This document shows, one piece after another, positions 42,996 through 54,065 of a stretch of 64,000 bases of DNA (position 1 is the first letter of the stretch; each line of letters begins with the position of its first letter). Under the pieces are notes generated by a model. It ran no database searches. It was not told where the DNA came from and saw only the letters and a list, made by a program, of their open reading frames with translations. Source of the stretch: Proteus alimentorum (GTDB taxonomy: Bacteria > Pseudomonadota > Gammaproteobacteria > Enterobacterales > Enterobacteriaceae); assembly GCF_002607735.1 (NCBI RefSeq), contig NZ_NBVR01000036.1, positions 62,001 to 126,000 of the forward strand. Direction: 5' to 3'. The translations under genes were made by a program, and so were the position numbers.

Positions 42996-45800
42996 ATGCA
43001 GAACGGCGCAATGAAGGACTGGCTAGAATCCACTTTTCTAGCAGGAGAGAATCAGTCTTACATAGAAGATATCTATGAAGATTACCTAACTGACCCAAAC
43101 TCTGTTGACGAAAGTTGGAGAGAGATTTTTCAACAACTGCCTGCAAGTCAAGGCATAGAACAGTCGCATTCTCAAACCCGCGACTACTTCAGACGCCTCG
43201 CAAAAGAATCCACTCGATATCATACCTCGGTAAGCGATCCGGCAATGGACTCAAAACAAGTTAAAGTTTTGCAGCTCATCAATGCCTTCCGTTTTCGTGG
43301 TCATCAAAACGCTAATCTCGACCCACTTGGTTTATGGAAACAAGAATCTGTTCCTGATTTAGATCCTGCTTTCCATAATCTAACTAAAGAAGACTTTGAA
43401 GAAACCTTCAACGTCGGTTCTTTTGCTATCGGCAAAGAAACGATGAAATTAGGTGATTTATATGAAGCCCTGAAACGCATTTACTGTGGTTCAATCGGTG
43501 CTGAATATATGCATATCACTAATACTGAAGAAAAACGTTGGCTACAACAACGTTTAGAATCAGTAAATGTTGCAGACCAATTCACTAAAGAAGAAAAGTT
43601 ACGCTTTCTGACAGAGCTAACTGCAGCAGAAGGTTTAGAGCGCTATTTAGGTGCAAAATTCCCAGGTGCAAAACGCTTCTCTTTAGAAGGTGGTGATGCA
43701 TTAGTTCCAATGTTAAAAGATTTAATTCGCCATGCAGGTAAACAAGACACTCGTGAAGTGGTTCTTGGTATGGCGCACCGTGGACGTTTAAACGTTCTAG
43801 TTAATATCCTAGGTAAAAAACCGGCTGATTTGTTTGATGAATTTGCGGGTATTCATAAAGAACATTTGGGAACGGGTGACGTTAAATATCACCAAGGTTT
43901 CTCATCTGATTTTGCGACTGAAGGGGCTCAAGTCCACCTCGCATTAGCTTTTAACCCATCTCACCTAGAGATTGTTAGCCCAGTTGTCATCGGTTCTGTT
44001 CGTGCTCGTCGTGATCGCTTAGATGAAGCGCGTAGCAATATGGTTCTTCCTATCACTATTCATGGTGATGCAGCTGTGACTGGTCAAGGTGTTGTGCAAG
44101 AAACCCTGAACATGTCTCAAGCGCGTGGCTATGAAGTAGGTGGTACAGTTCGTATTGTGATTAATAACCAAGTTGGTTTTACGACTTCAAATCCAAAAGA
44201 TGCCCGTTCAACACAATACTGTACTGATATTGTGAAAATGGTTCAGGCACCAATCTTCCACGTTAATGCAGATGATCCTGAAGCGGTCGCTTTTGTCACT
44301 CGCTTAGCATTGGATTTCCGTAATACCTTTAAACGCGATGTTATGATTGATCTTGTTTGTTACCGTCGTCATGGTCACAACGAAGCGGATGAGCCAAATG
44401 CGACTCAGCCTCTGATGTATCAAAAAATCAAAAAACATCCAACGCCACGTAAAATTTATGCGGATAAACTGGTTGCTCAATCATTGCTTGATGCCAATGA
44501 TGTAACTGAACTGGTTAATCTCTATCGTGATGCGTTAGATCGTGGTGACTGTGTTGTTGAAGAATACCGCCCAATGGGCCTGCATTCTTACACATGGGAA
44601 CCGTATTTAAACCACGAATGGAATGAAGAATATCCACATAAAGTAGAGAAAACGCGTTTACAAGATTTAGCGCGTCGTGTGAGTACTGTTCCTTCAGAAA
44701 TCGTGATGCAGTCTCGTGTTGAGAAAATTTATGCTGATCGTGCTGTTATGGCAGAAGGTGAGAAACTACTCGACTGGGGTGCAGCAGAAACATTAGCGTA
44801 TGCGACTTTAGTTGACCAAGGTATCACCATTCGTCTTTCTGGTGAAGATGCAGGACGTGGTACATTCTTCCATCGTCATGCTGTTATTCATAACCAAACA
44901 AATGGTTCTGTTTATGTACCATTAGCCAATGTCCACAATGCTCAAGGACAATTTAATGTCTGGGACTCTGTATTAACAGAAGAAGCTGTACTTGCATTTG
45001 AATATGGTTATGCCACAACAGAACCTCGCGGTTTAACGATTTGGGAAGCTCAATTTGGTGACTTCGCAAACGTTGCACAAGTGGTTATCGACCAATTCAT
45101 TAGCTCTGGCGAGCAAAAATGGGGTCGTATGTGTGGTTTAGTCATGTTGTTACCACACGGTTATGAAGGCCAAGGCCCAGAGCACTCCTCTGCACGTTTA
45201 GAACGTTATCTGCAACTGTGTGCAGAACAAAATATGCAGGTTTGTGTGCCATCAACACCGGCTCAGGTTTACCATATGTTACGCCGTCAAGCGTTACGTG
45301 GTATGCGTCGCCCACTTATCGTAATGTCACCAAAATCACTGTTACGTCATCCATTAGCGGTTTCTGCATTGGATGAATTAGCAAATGGTAAATTCTTACC
45401 TGTCATTGGTGAAATAGATGATTTAAAACCTGCTGATGTGAAACGTGTTGTGATGTGTTCCGGTAAGGTTTACTACGATTTATTAGAACAGCGTCGTGCT
45501 AATGAGCAAAACAACGTTGCCATTATTCGTATTGAACAACTGTATCCATTCCCACACGAAGATATTGCGCAAATTCTCGCACCTTATGCTCATGTCAAAG
45601 AGTTTATTTGGTGTCAAGAAGAGCCTCTAAATCAAGGTGCTTGGTACTGTAGCCAGCATAACTTCCGTGATGCAATTCCAGCTGGCGCAACATTACGTTA
45701 TGCAGGACGTCCTGCATCAGCTTCACCAGCAGTTGGTTATACCTCTGTTCATCAGGAGCAACAAAAAGCTCTGGTTGAAGACGCACTGAAAGTTGAATAA
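42996..45800 (+). CDS. sucA: 2-oxoglutarate dehydrogenase E1 component
   Basis: 934 residues (E. coli 933). Thiamine diphosphate-dependent decarboxylase of the 2-oxoglutarate dehydrogenase complex. MAHRGRLNVLVN, SHLEIVSPVV, GDAAVTGQGVVQE and YRRHGHNEADEP form the cofactor and active-site regions; SGEDAGRGTFFHRHAV is in the second half. Followed by sucB after 13 bp. Confidence 0.98.
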   Translation: MQNGAMKDWLESTFLAGENQSYIEDIYEDYLTDPNSVDESWREIFQQLPASQGIEQSHSQTRDYFRRLAKESTRYHTSVSDPAMDSKQVKVLQLINAFRFRGHQNANLDPLGLWKQESVPDLDPAFHNLTKEDFEETFNVGSFAIGKETMKLGDLYEALKRIYCGSIGAEYMHITNTEEKRWLQQRLESVNVADQFTKEEKLRFLTELTAAEGLERYLGAKFPGAKRFSLEGGDALVPMLKDLIRHAGKQDTREVVLGMAHRGRLNVLVNILGKKPADLFDEFAGIHKEHLGTGDVKYHQGFSSDFATEGAQVHLALAFNPSHLEIVSPVVIGSVRARRDRLDEARSNMVLPITIHGDAAVTGQGVVQETLNMSQARGYEVGGTVRIVINNQVGFTTSNPKDARSTQYCTDIVKMVQAPIFHVNADDPEAVAFVTRLALDFRNTFKRDVMIDLVCYRRHGHNEADEPNATQPLMYQKIKKHPTPRKIYADKLVAQSLLDANDVTELVNLYRDALDRGDCVVEEYRPMGLHSYTWEPYLNHEWNEEYPHKVEKTRLQDLARRVSTVPSEIVMQSRVEKIYADRAVMAEGEKLLDWGAAETLAYATLVDQGITIRLSGEDAGRGTFFHRHAVIHNQTNGSVYVPLANVHNAQGQFNVWDSVLTEEAVLAFEYGYATTEPRGLTIWEAQFGDFANVAQVVIDQFISSGEQKWGRMCGLVMLLPHGYEGQGPEHSSARLERYLQLCAEQNMQVCVPSTPAQVYHMLRRQALRGMRRPLIVMSPKSLLRHPLAVSALDELANGKFLPVIGEIDDLKPADVKRVVMCSGKVYYDLLEQRRANEQNNVAIIRIEQLYPFPHEDIAQILAPYAHVKEFIWCQEEPLNQGAWYCSQHNFRDAIPAGATLRYAGRPASASPAVGYTSVHQEQQKALVEDALKVE

Positions 45801-45813
45801 ATAAGGATAGAAA

Positions 45814-47019
45814 ATGAGTAGTGTAGATATTCTAGTACCGGATCTCCCTGAATCAGTTGCTGACGCATCGGTCGCAACTTGGCATAAAAAACCTGGTGAT
45901 AGCATTCAACGCGATGAAGTGCTGGTTGAAATCGAAACAGATAAAGTTGTTTTAGAAGTACCTGCAAGTGAAGCAGGTGTTTTAGAAAGCATTCTTGAAG
46001 AAGAAGGCGCTACCGTTGGTTCACGCCAATTATTAGGTCGTATTCGTTTAGGTGATAGCACTGGTATTCCTGCTGATGTGAAACCGGTTCAAGATAGCAC
46101 ACCAGCACAGCGTCAAAGTGCCGATATTGCTGAAAAAGGCAATAATGATGCATTAAGTCCAACAGCGCGTCGCTTAGTGGCTGAACACGATATTAACCCT
46201 GCGGATGTGAAAGGTAGTGGTGTAGGTGGACGTTTAACTCGCCAAGATATCGAAGGTCATGTTGCGAATAAATCAACTGCACAACCGATAGCAGAGGCTC
46301 CTCAAGCACTGTTATCTCACCGTAGCGAAAAACGTGTACCAATGACACGTTTACGTAAACGTGTGGCAGAGCGCTTATTAGAAGCGAAAAACACGACTGC
46401 AATGTTGACTACGTTTAACGAAATCAACATGCAACCAATCAAAGATTTACGTGCTCAATATGGTGAAGCATTTGAGAAACGCCACGGTGTACGCTTAGGC
46501 TTTATGTCTTTCTATATTAAAGCTGTTGTTGAAGCACTAAAACGCTATCCAGAAGTGAATGCTTCTATTGATGGTACTGATGTGGTTTATCACAACTACT
46601 TCGATATCAGTATTGCAGTATCAACACCGCGTGGTTTGGTAACACCAGTATTACGCGATGCGGATGCAATGAGCATGGCGGATATCGAGAAAAACATCAA
46701 AGCATTAGCGGTAAAAGGCCGTGACGGTAAGTTAACTGTTGAAGACTTAACAGGTGGTAACTTCACTATCACAAATGGCGGTGTTTTTGGTTCATTAATG
46801 TCAACTCCAATTATCAACCCACCACAAAGTGCCATTTTAGGGATGCATGCAATTAAAGATCGCCCAATGGCAGTAGATGGTCAGGTTGTTATTCTACCAA
46901 TGATGTATCTGGCTCTGTCTTATGACCACCGTTTAATTGATGGTCGTGAGTCTGTCGGTTTCTTAGTAACCGTTAAAGAGATGCTAGAAGATCCAGCTCG
47001 TTTATTACTGGATGTATAG
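45814..47019 (+). CDS. sucB: Dihydrolipoyl succinyltransferase (E2)
   Basis: 401 residues. An N-terminal lipoyl domain with [14 protein letters not shown] (lipoylated Lys), a subunit-binding domain ([19 protein letters not shown]), and a catalytic domain ending with the active-site segment [18 protein letters not shown]. It forms the 24-mer core that transfers succinyl groups to CoA. Four residues shorter than in E. coli, in the linker. Confidence 0.98.
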   Translation: MSSVDILVPDLPESVADASVATWHKKPGDSIQRDEVLVEIETDKVVLEVPASEAGVLESILEEEGATVGSRQLLGRIRLGDSTGIPADVKPVQDSTPAQRQSADIAEKGNNDALSPTARRLVAEHDINPADVKGSGVGGRLTRQDIEGHVANKSTAQPIAEAPQALLSHRSEKRVPMTRLRKRVAERLLEAKNTTAMLTTFNEINMQPIKDLRAQYGEAFEKRHGVRLGFMSFYIKAVVEALKRYPEVNASIDGTDVVYHNYFDISIAVSTPRGLVTPVLRDADAMSMADIEKNIKALAVKGRDGKLTVEDLTGGNFTITNGGVFGSLMSTPIINPPQSAILGMHAIKDRPMAVDGQVVILPMMYLALSYDHRLIDGRESVGFLVTVKEMLEDPARLLLDV

Positions 47020-47036
47020 GTAATAAATATCGCTTT

Positions 47037-47126
47037 TAGGCAGGAGATGCTCCTCCTGCCTACTTAGCAACAGACACAAGCATCAAAGAAGTACAGTGTG
47101 TTCGTGAAGCCAGATTTCTCTGGCTT
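47037..47126 (+). other. Two hairpins between sucB and sucC
   Basis: TAGGCAGGAG / CTCCTGCCTA (47037-47062) and AAGCCAGA-TTTC-TCTGGCTT (47107-47126). No T-tracts follow, so they are probable mRNA processing or stability elements in the sucAB-sucCD transcript. Confidence 0.55.
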
Positions 47127-47180
47127 ATAGTCAAAAAAATAAGAAAGCCCGACTTTCAACAAGATTATGGATAGAACATC

Positions 47181-48347
47181 ATGAATTTACACGAGTATCA
47201 GGCAAAACAGCTTTTCACACGGTATGGATTACCAGCACCTGCTGGTTTCGCCTGCTCCACACCGCGCGAGGCAGAAGAAGCTGCATCAAAAATCGGTCAG
47301 GGCCCTTGGGTCGTGAAATGTCAGGTTCACGCGGGTGGACGTGGTAAAGCTGGCGGCGTAAAAGTCGTTAAATCGAAAGAAGAGATCCGCGCATTTGCTG
47401 AACAATGGTTAGGCAAACGTTTAGTCACTTATCAAACAGACGCTAATGGTCAGCCTGTTACACAGATTTTGGTTGAAGCAGCAACCGATATCGCTAAAGA
47501 GCTTTATCTTGGTGCGGTTGTTGACCGTGGTACCCGTCGCGTTGTCTTTATGGCTTCAACAGAAGGCGGCGTTGAAATTGAGAAAGTGGCAGAAGAAACG
47601 CCAGAACTTATTCATCGCGCGATTATTGATCCACTGACAGGTCCAATGCCTTATCAGGGAAGAGAATTAGCATTTAAACTGGGTTTAAAAGGTAAGCAAG
47701 TTAGTCAATTTGCTAAAATCTTTATGGGATTAGCCTCTATTTTCTTAGAGCGCGATCTTGCTTTAATCGAAATTAACCCACTGGTTATTACTAAAGAAGA
47801 CGATCTGATTTGTCTTGATGGCAAATTGGGCGTAGATAGCAACGCGTTGTATCGTCAACCAGAAATGCGTGAAATGCATGATCCTTCACAAGAAGATCCT
47901 CGTGAAGCACAAGCTGCACAATGGGAACTGAACTACGTTGCATTAGATGGCAACATTGGCTGTATGGTTAATGGTGCTGGTTTAGCGATGGGAACGATGG
48001 ATATCGTTAAACTTCACGGTGGTGAGCCTGCAAACTTCCTTGATGTAGGCGGCGGTGCAACAAAAGAGCGTGTAACTGAAGCATTTAAAATTATTTTGTC
48101 AGATGAAAATGTCAGTGCTGTATTAGTCAACATTTTCGGCGGTATTGTTCGTTGTGACTTAATCGCAGACGGTATTATTGGCGCCGTTGAAGAAGTTGGT
48201 GTTAATGTTCCTGTGGTTGTACGTCTGGAAGGAAACAATGCAGAGTTAGGCACCAAGAAATTAGCCGATAGTGGATTAAATATTATCGCTGCTAAAAGCT
48301 TAACTGATGCCGCGAAACAAGTTGTTGCAGCAGCGGAGGCAAAATAA
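47181..48347 (+). CDS. sucC: Succinyl-CoA synthetase beta subunit
   Basis: 388 residues, E. coli length. An ATP-grasp N-terminal half ([18 protein letters not shown]) and a C-terminal CoA-ligase half with [18 protein letters not shown] and [13 protein letters not shown]. With SucD it makes ATP or GTP from succinyl-CoA. Its TAA shares a base with the sucD ATG. Confidence 0.98.
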   Translation: MNLHEYQAKQLFTRYGLPAPAGFACSTPREAEEAASKIGQGPWVVKCQVHAGGRGKAGGVKVVKSKEEIRAFAEQWLGKRLVTYQTDANGQPVTQILVEAATDIAKELYLGAVVDRGTRRVVFMASTEGGVEIEKVAEETPELIHRAIIDPLTGPMPYQGRELAFKLGLKGKQVSQFAKIFMGLASIFLERDLALIEINPLVITKEDDLICLDGKLGVDSNALYRQPEMREMHDPSQEDPREAQAAQWELNYVALDGNIGCMVNGAGLAMGTMDIVKLHGGEPANFLDVGGGATKERVTEAFKIILSDENVSAVLVNIFGGIVRCDLIADGIIGAVEEVGVNVPVVVRLEGNNAELGTKKLADSGLNIIAAKSLTDAAKQVVAAAEAK

Positions 48348-49216
48348 TGTCTATTTTAATCGATAAGAATACCAAAGTAATTTGCCAAGGCTTCACTGGT
48401 AGCCAAGGAACATTCCATTCTGAGCAAGCTATTGCTTATGGTACGCAAATGGTCGGTGGTGTTACACCAGGTAAAGGTGGTACTACGCACTTAGGCTTAC
48501 CTGTATTCAATACAGTACGTGAAGCCGTTGAAGCAACTGGTGCAACGGCGACAGTTATCTATGTACCTGCACCATTTTGTAAAGATTCAATCCTAGAAGC
48601 GATTGATGCAGGTATCAAACTAATTATTACTATTACTGAAGGTATTCCTACGCTGGATATGCTGACTGTTAAAGTTAAATTAGATGAAACTGGCGTGCGT
48701 ATGATAGGTCCTAACTGCCCAGGTGTTATCACGCCAGGTGAATGTAAGATTGGTATTATGCCTGGTCACATTCACTTACCAGGTAAAGTCGGTATTGTAT
48801 CTCGTTCCGGTACCTTAACTTATGAAGCTGTTAAGCAAACAACTGATGTTGGCTTAGGCCAATCAACTTGTGTTGGTATTGGTGGTGACCCAATTCCGGG
48901 TTCTAACTTTATTGATATTCTGAAGCTATTCCAAGAAGATCCACAAACAGAAGCGATTGTGATGATCGGTGAAATCGGTGGTACAGCGGAAGAAGAAGCC
49001 GCTGCTTATATCAAAGAGCACGTAACTAAGCCGGTTGTCGGCTATATTGCTGGTGTAACAGCACCTAAAGGCAAACGTATGGGACATGCGGGTGCAATTA
49101 TTGCTGGTGGTAAAGGTACCGCGGATGAGAAATTTGCTGCCCTTGAAGCTGCTGGCGTTAAAACAGTCCGTAGCTTAGCTGATATCGGTGAAGCGATTAA
49201 ATCACTGATCAAATAA
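48347..49216 (+). CDS. sucD: Succinyl-CoA synthetase alpha subunit
   Basis: 289 residues, E. coli length. CoA-binding N-terminal domain ([34 protein letters not shown]). The phosphorylated active-site His is in [34 protein letters not shown] contacts CoA. Last gene of the sdh-suc block, followed by a terminator after about 40 bp. Confidence 0.98.
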   Translation: MSILIDKNTKVICQGFTGSQGTFHSEQAIAYGTQMVGGVTPGKGGTTHLGLPVFNTVREAVEATGATATVIYVPAPFCKDSILEAIDAGIKLIITITEGIPTLDMLTVKVKLDETGVRMIGPNCPGVITPGECKIGIMPGHIHLPGKVGIVSRSGTLTYEAVKQTTDVGLGQSTCVGIGGDPIPGSNFIDILKLFQEDPQTEAIVMIGEIGGTAEEEAAAYIKEHVTKPVVGYIAGVTAPKGKRMGHAGAIIAGGKGTADEKFAALEAAGVKTVRSLADIGEAIKSLIK

Positions 49217-49256
49217 GTAACAATTCTGTTAATAATTTTAGATTGATACTATCTCG

Positions 49257-49300
49257 AATGCCAGTTTCTAAAAAAGGAGCTGGCGTTTTTTATTTCTAGT
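49257..49300 (+). terminator. Terminator of the sdhCDAB-sucABCD block
   Basis: ATGCCAG / CTGGCGT stem with a G-T pair and a purine-rich loop, followed by T6. In E. coli the 3' UTR of this operon is processed into the sRNA SdhX; the 80-nt 3' UTR here is the equivalent location, but I have not matched an SdhX sequence. Confidence 0.85.
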
Positions 49301-50340
49301 TTCATTTAAAAGGCTATATCAATAGCTAATATTGTAATTAACGCATCAATATCCCATCTGAATTTATTCTAATAAACTGTTTTATATTGTCTTTTTTGAA
49401 AATTGATCTGTATACAAAACATCGTTTCTCTACTTATTAACTTTCTTGTGGCGCCCAAAAGTAATGATATAAGTTATGAATAGATACCCTGAATTGTTAA
49501 AAATAATATTTTAAATACATGTTTTTAGTAAAAAAGAGAGTTAACAAGAAAAGATGAACACTTATTTTATGCTGTTCTCAACATAGGTACTTCTATAAAT
49601 ATCGTAATAATTAGCTTTAAATCTGTACTAGGATCACGTTGTAACACGGATTTTTACTAAGAAGATAGACTTTAAAACATGTTAATAAATGCCTATGGAA
49701 GAAGGAGAGATAAGCTTTTTGATAGGAAAAATATCTTTTTATTATGATAAAACACCAAAATGACGATTAACGGCGAATTATGATCTCCTTATCGTTATAA
49801 GAATTGATAATAAGAAGTTGGTGAGTATCTGGAAAAGCGCTTAGTTTAAATAAGAAAATATAATAAAAGTTTTTTTTGTTTTTTCTCAAGTTGTTCAATA
49901 AATGGCTGATCATAATTACTTATATTATTGATTTTTATGGTTATTTATTTTTACTATTAATAATGATTGTACGCTTTATCTTTTAAATACAGATGTATTT
50001 CATTTCGTTTATCTAGAATTAAAAAGAAACTAAAAAAGAAATAAAATTAGGAATCGACAATCAATATTGGACGTTTTATATATCTTTATTAGATAAAATA
50101 ATTGAGCATGTTTTTTATATTTACAGTTTTGTACATTTCAACTTATTAATTAATAGATTATTTTTATTAAAATATTTATTATTTACCTGAAAAAAAATGA
50201 AATTGATATTAAAATTAATAAAACACAATTAAAAGTGTTTATTTTTAAGTCTTTTATGAAAATAAAAAGTTAATTTTATTATGGAAAATGTAAGGAGGTA
50301 AATTATACTTAAGAATAAAAACAACATTGCATTAACACAA
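49301..50340. other. Gene-free AT-rich region between sucD and cydA
   Basis: About 1 kb with no ORF of useful size on either strand. It contains a possible weak terminator hairpin (AAAACAC / GTGTTTAT with T5, about 50218-50246). A strong Shine-Dalgarno-like AAGGAGGT (50292-50299) has no ATG, GTG or TTG at a usable distance. E. coli carries mngRAB at this location. Confidence 0.5.
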
Positions 50341-50341
50341 T

Positions 50342-50405
50342 GGTAACCATTGGGTAATTTATTCGCAACTAGTTAACATTAAAGTGTTTTTTTGATGTGG
50401 GTCAA
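50342..50405 (+). promoter_or_regulatory. Candidate ArcA and FNR sites upstream of cydA
   Basis: GGTAA repeats at 50342 and 50353 are spaced 11 bp, the direct-repeat spacing of ArcA boxes, and AGTTAACAT lies at 50371-50379. At 50392-50405, TTGAT-GTGG-GTCAA differs from the FNR consensus by one base. Both regulators control cydAB in E. coli. The leader from here to 50703 holds no gene. Confidence 0.68.
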
Positions 50406-50703
50406 GTTATTAATTGTGGAAAAAATTTCTGAATATGCTTAAATTGGCACACGATCAAATATGCTATTACAAACCTAAAAGTCGTATTGTTGACCTAAGC
50501 TCAGAATTCAAATCTGGGTCACGCAAAATATATTTATTATATGTAAATATAAGCGTACTATTTGTAAGGTATTGTGTTTTTGGTCTTTAATATTCGTTGT
50601 TGTTTTTAGAGGCATTTATTGCTGGTAGTTATGAGGCTTTATAATTTAATTAAAGTCGGGTTGCCGCAAGTCGGTGTCTTCCTGCTAGGAGCAAGGAGTC
50701 AAG

Positions 50704-52269
50704 ATGTTTGATATTGTCGAACTGTCACGGTTACAGTTTGCCTTAACAGCAATGTATCACTTCCTGTTTGTCCCATTAACGCTGGGTATGGCGTTTATGT
50801 TGGCAATCATGGAAACGATATATGTTCTGTCGGGTAAACAAGTTTACAAAGATATGACAAAGTTCTGGGGTAAGTTATTTGGTATTAACTTTGCTCTGGG
50901 TGTCGCAACTGGATTGACCATGGAGTTCCAATTTGGTACTAACTGGTCATATTTCTCTCATTACGTCGGTGATATCTTCGGTGCGCCTTTAGCAATCGAA
51001 GGTTTGATGGCGTTCTTCTTAGAATCAACTTTCGTCGGATTGTTCTTCTTTGGCTGGGATCGCTTAGGCAAGAAGCAGCACTTGATGGTAACTTGGTTAG
51101 TTGCTTTCGGTTCTAACTTCTCTGCTCTGTGGATCCTTGTTGCGAATGGTTGGATGCAAAACCCTGTCGCTGCAGACTTCAACTTTGAAACCATGCGAAT
51201 GGAAATGTTGAGTTTTGCTGATCTGGTTTTAAACCCTGTCGCTCAAGTTAAATTTGTTCACACCGTTGCTGCTGGTTACTGTACTGGTGCATTCTTTGTT
51301 CTGGGTATCAGCTCTTACTACCTGCTCAAAGGTCGTGATATCGGTTTTGCAAAACGTTCTTTCGCAGTTGCTGCTACTTTTGGTATCGCGGCTGTGTTAT
51401 CTGTTATCGTACTGGGTGATGAATCTGGTTACGAAATGGGTGACGTACAGAAAACCAAACTGGCTGCAATTGAAGGTGAATGGCATACAGAAGCAGCTCC
51501 AGCTGCATTTAATCTGATTGCATTCCCTAATCAAGAAAAAATGGAAAACTCGTTTGCATTACAAATTCCTTATGTCATGGGTATTATTGCAACGCGTTCT
51601 TTCGATACACCAGTATTAGGTCTGCATGATTTGATGAGTCAACACGAAGTTCGTATTCGTAATGGTATGAAAGCTTACGAATTATTAAACGAACTACGTT
51701 CAGGTAATACCGATCCAACGGTACGCGCTGCATTTAATGACGCTAAAAAAGATTTAGGCTATGGCTTATTGCTTAAGCGTTATACAGATAATGTCTCCGA
51801 TGCAACGGAAGCGCAAATTAAATCTGCTGTAAAAGACTCTATTCCTAAAGTCGCACCACTGTTCTGGTCATTCCGTATCATGGTTGCCGCAGGCTTCCTG
51901 ATGTTACTGGTTGTTGCGATTTCCTTCTGGACCGTTCTGTCTAACCGTATTGGTAACTACAAATGGTTACTGCGTGCTGCGCTATTCGCTATTCCATTAC
52001 CATGGATTGCAGTTGAAGCAGGTTGGTTTGTTGCAGAATATGGACGTCAACCATGGGCGATTGGTGAAATCCTGCCTACGGCTGTAGCAACTTCTTCACT
52101 GACACAGGCTGATATCCTCGTATCTATGGGTCTTATCTGTGGTCTGTACACACTGTTCCTAGTTGCTGAAATGTTCCTGATGTTCAAATTTGGTCGCCTT
52201 GGGCCGAGTAGCCTGAAGACGGGTCGCTATCACTTTGAACAGAAGACAGCTTCTTCTCAAAGTAAGTAA
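50704..52269 (+). CDS. cydA: Cytochrome bd-I ubiquinol oxidase subunit I
   Basis: 521 residues (E. coli 522). Haem-ligand His in [17 protein letters not shown], the Q-loop from about residue 250, and [18 protein letters not shown] near the C-terminus identify CydA. High-affinity oxygen reduction at the inner membrane. A good Shine-Dalgarno (AAGGAG) precedes the ATG. Confidence 0.98.
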   Translation: MFDIVELSRLQFALTAMYHFLFVPLTLGMAFMLAIMETIYVLSGKQVYKDMTKFWGKLFGINFALGVATGLTMEFQFGTNWSYFSHYVGDIFGAPLAIEGLMAFFLESTFVGLFFFGWDRLGKKQHLMVTWLVAFGSNFSALWILVANGWMQNPVAADFNFETMRMEMLSFADLVLNPVAQVKFVHTVAAGYCTGAFFVLGISSYYLLKGRDIGFAKRSFAVAATFGIAAVLSVIVLGDESGYEMGDVQKTKLAAIEGEWHTEAAPAAFNLIAFPNQEKMENSFALQIPYVMGIIATRSFDTPVLGLHDLMSQHEVRIRNGMKAYELLNELRSGNTDPTVRAAFNDAKKDLGYGLLLKRYTDNVSDATEAQIKSAVKDSIPKVAPLFWSFRIMVAAGFLMLLVVAISFWTVLSNRIGNYKWLLRAALFAIPLPWIAVEAGWFVAEYGRQPWAIGEILPTAVATSSLTQADILVSMGLICGLYTLFLVAEMFLMFKFGRLGPSSLKTGRYHFEQKTASSQSK

Positions 52270-52283
52270 CACAGGAGTCCACT

Positions 52284-53441
52284 ATGTTTGATTATGAAGT
52301 ATTGCGGTTTGTTTGGTGGCTACTGATTGGTATCTTACTGATTGGCTTTGCAGTCACTGATGGTTTTGATATGGGTGTTGGTGTGTTACTACGCGTTATC
52401 GCTAAAGATGACACCGAACGCCGTATTTTGATTAACTCTGTTGCACCTCACTGGGATGGTAACCAAGTTTGGTTAATCACAGCGGGTGGTGCATTATTCG
52501 CTGCATGGCCAATGGTTTATGCTGCGGCATTCTCTGGTTTCTATTTCGGTATGATCTTCGTATTGGCGGCATTATTCTTCCGTCCAGTAGGTTTTGATTA
52601 CCGTTCTAAACTAGAGTCACCAAAATGGCGTGGCATGTGGGATTGGGGTATCTTTATTGGTAGCTTCGTTCCACCATTAGTTATCGGTGTTGCTTTTGGT
52701 AACCTGTTACAAGGTGTTCCATTAGAAGTCGATAGTATGCAACGTGTATCTTATAACGGTACAACTAATGCACTGATTAACCTGTTAAGTTTGTTAAACC
52801 CATATGGTTTATTAGCGGGTGTGGTTAGCTTAATGATGATTGTTGCACACGGTGCAAGTTATCTTCAAATGCGTACTACTGGTGAATTACATGAGCGTAC
52901 TCGTAAAACAACGTATATTACCTCATTAATTACGTTTATTGCATTCGCATTAGCAGGTGTATGGTTAATCTATGGTATCGATGGCTTTATTATTACAAGC
53001 GCTATTGATACAGCAGGTCCATCATCTCCACTGCTGAAAACTGTTTCTCATGAAGCGGGTGCTTGGATGACTAATTACAACAACTATCCAGTATTATGGG
53101 CACTGCCGGCCTTAGGTCTGTTATCTCCATTACTGGCGATTGTTGCAACTAAAGCAAACAAAGGTGGTTGGGCATTCCTGTTCACGTCACTAACAATTGC
53201 TGGTGTTATCCTGACTTGCGGTGTGACTATGTTCCCATTTGTGATGCCTTCAAGCACTTTCCCAGATGTGAGCTTAACAATGTGGGATGCAACTTCTAGC
53301 CTGTTTACTCTTCAGGTAATGACAGTTGTTGCGATTATCTTTGTACCTATCGTTCTCCTTTACACCATCTGGTGTTACTGGAAAATGCATGGTCGCCTCG
53401 ATAAGAAATTTATCGAAGGCAATAATCATACTCTTTACTAA
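52284..53441 (+). CDS. cydB: Cytochrome bd-I ubiquinol oxidase subunit II
   Basis: 385 residues with about eight membrane segments. FAVTDGFDMGVGVLLR, APHWDGNQVWLITAGGALFAAWP and FPFVMPSSTFPDVSLTMWDA are family signatures. Pairs with CydA, 14 bp upstream. Slightly longer at the C-terminus than E. coli CydB. Confidence 0.98.
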   Translation: MFDYEVLRFVWWLLIGILLIGFAVTDGFDMGVGVLLRVIAKDDTERRILINSVAPHWDGNQVWLITAGGALFAAWPMVYAAAFSGFYFGMIFVLAALFFRPVGFDYRSKLESPKWRGMWDWGIFIGSFVPPLVIGVAFGNLLQGVPLEVDSMQRVSYNGTTNALINLLSLLNPYGLLAGVVSLMMIVAHGASYLQMRTTGELHERTRKTTYITSLITFIAFALAGVWLIYGIDGFIITSAIDTAGPSSPLLKTVSHEAGAWMTNYNNYPVLWALPALGLLSPLLAIVATKANKGGWAFLFTSLTIAGVILTCGVTMFPFVMPSSTFPDVSLTMWDATSSLFTLQVMTVVAIIFVPIVLLYTIWCYWKMHGRLDKKFIEGNNHTLY

Positions 53442-53453
53442 GGAGCATAGAGA

Positions 53454-53567
53454 ATGTGGTATTTTGCATGGATCCTCGGCACACTCTTCGCTTGTAGTAT
53501 TGCGGTGATCGCAGGACTGGCTTTCGAGCACGCTGAAGCGAAAAAAACTTCAGAAAGTGAAGAATAA
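53454..53567 (+). CDS. cydX: Cytochrome bd-I accessory subunit CydX
   Basis: 37 residues. It begins MWYFAWILGTLFAC, nearly identical to E. coli CydX, with one transmembrane helix and a charged C-terminal tail. CydX stabilises the haem centres of the CydAB complex. AAGGAG precedes the start and its TAA overlaps the ybgE ATG (TAATG). Confidence 0.96.
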   Translation: MWYFAWILGTLFACSIAVIAGLAFEHAEAKKTSESEE

Positions 53568-53851
53568 TGTTGGATAAAAGCTACCAACTACTAAACAAGG
53601 GCCCTATTAGGGCTCTTGTTTTAATCATGGCGTTGGTCATGGCATTTTGTGTCATGTGGGATCCTAGTCGATTTGCAGCGAACACTAGTTCACTTGCAAT
53701 TTGGCAAGGTATTCTTCTTATTTGGTCTGTGTGTGCTGGTGCAACTTTTGGTCTAGCATTTCGTCCTAAACATGTTGTTGCAAAATGTTTATTACATCCA
53801 ATCCCTGCAATTATTATTTTAGTTGTTGGGCTAATTTACTTTTTCTTCTAA
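53567..53851 (+). CDS. ybgE: YbgE, cyd operon protein
   Basis: 94 residues with three hydrophobic segments, including RALVLIMALVMAFCVMWDPS. The gene is translationally coupled to cydX. E. coli YbgE is a membrane protein of the cydABX-ybgE operon without a firmly assigned role. Followed by a long-stem terminator. Confidence 0.92.
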   Translation: MLDKSYQLLNKGPIRALVLIMALVMAFCVMWDPSRFAANTSSLAIWQGILLIWSVCAGATFGLAFRPKHVVAKCLLHPIPAIIILVVGLIYFFF

Positions 53852-53852
53852 G

Positions 53853-53903
53853 AAAATACCTTATTTCTGCTCAGTGTATGAGAAAGAAATAAGGTATTTT
53901 ATC
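53853..53903 (+). terminator. cydABX-ybgE terminator
   Basis: A 15-bp stem, AAAATACCTTATTTC / GAAATAAGGTATTTT. It abuts the ybgE stop codon. Confidence 0.85.
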
Positions 53904-53942
53904 TCCTAAATATCTCTTCTAAATTCTCTCTCGCTTCTAGCG

Positions 53943-54065
53943 TTATAGCTGGATATTCTCTTTTAAGTAATCAATAAATAAACGCGTTTTTCTTGGAATA
54001 TATTTACTATAAGGGAAAATAATATTAACAGAATTTGGAATATTAACAGGCAAGTTGTTTTTAGT
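53943..54065 (-). pseudogene. C-terminal remnant of a LysR-family regulator
   Basis: On the minus strand, about 40 codons end at a TAA (53945-53943). The segment IIFPYSKYIPRKTRLFIDYL matches the common C-terminus of LysR regulators (VYPSNRxLSxRVRAFIDFL type). There is no start codon or DNA-binding domain upstream; instead the sequence runs directly into the MFS remnant on the other strand. Identified by pattern from a short stretch. Confidence 0.7.

Noticed and set aside
42996-43200. Programmed frameshifting or unusual start for sucA
   Set aside because: The sucA start and length match E. coli closely; nothing unusual remains after alignment by eye.
50281-50345. Small ORF behind the strong Shine-Dalgarno at 50292
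   Set aside because: Only ATT or ATA codons lie at a suitable distance; the resulting 14-codon frame has no support.
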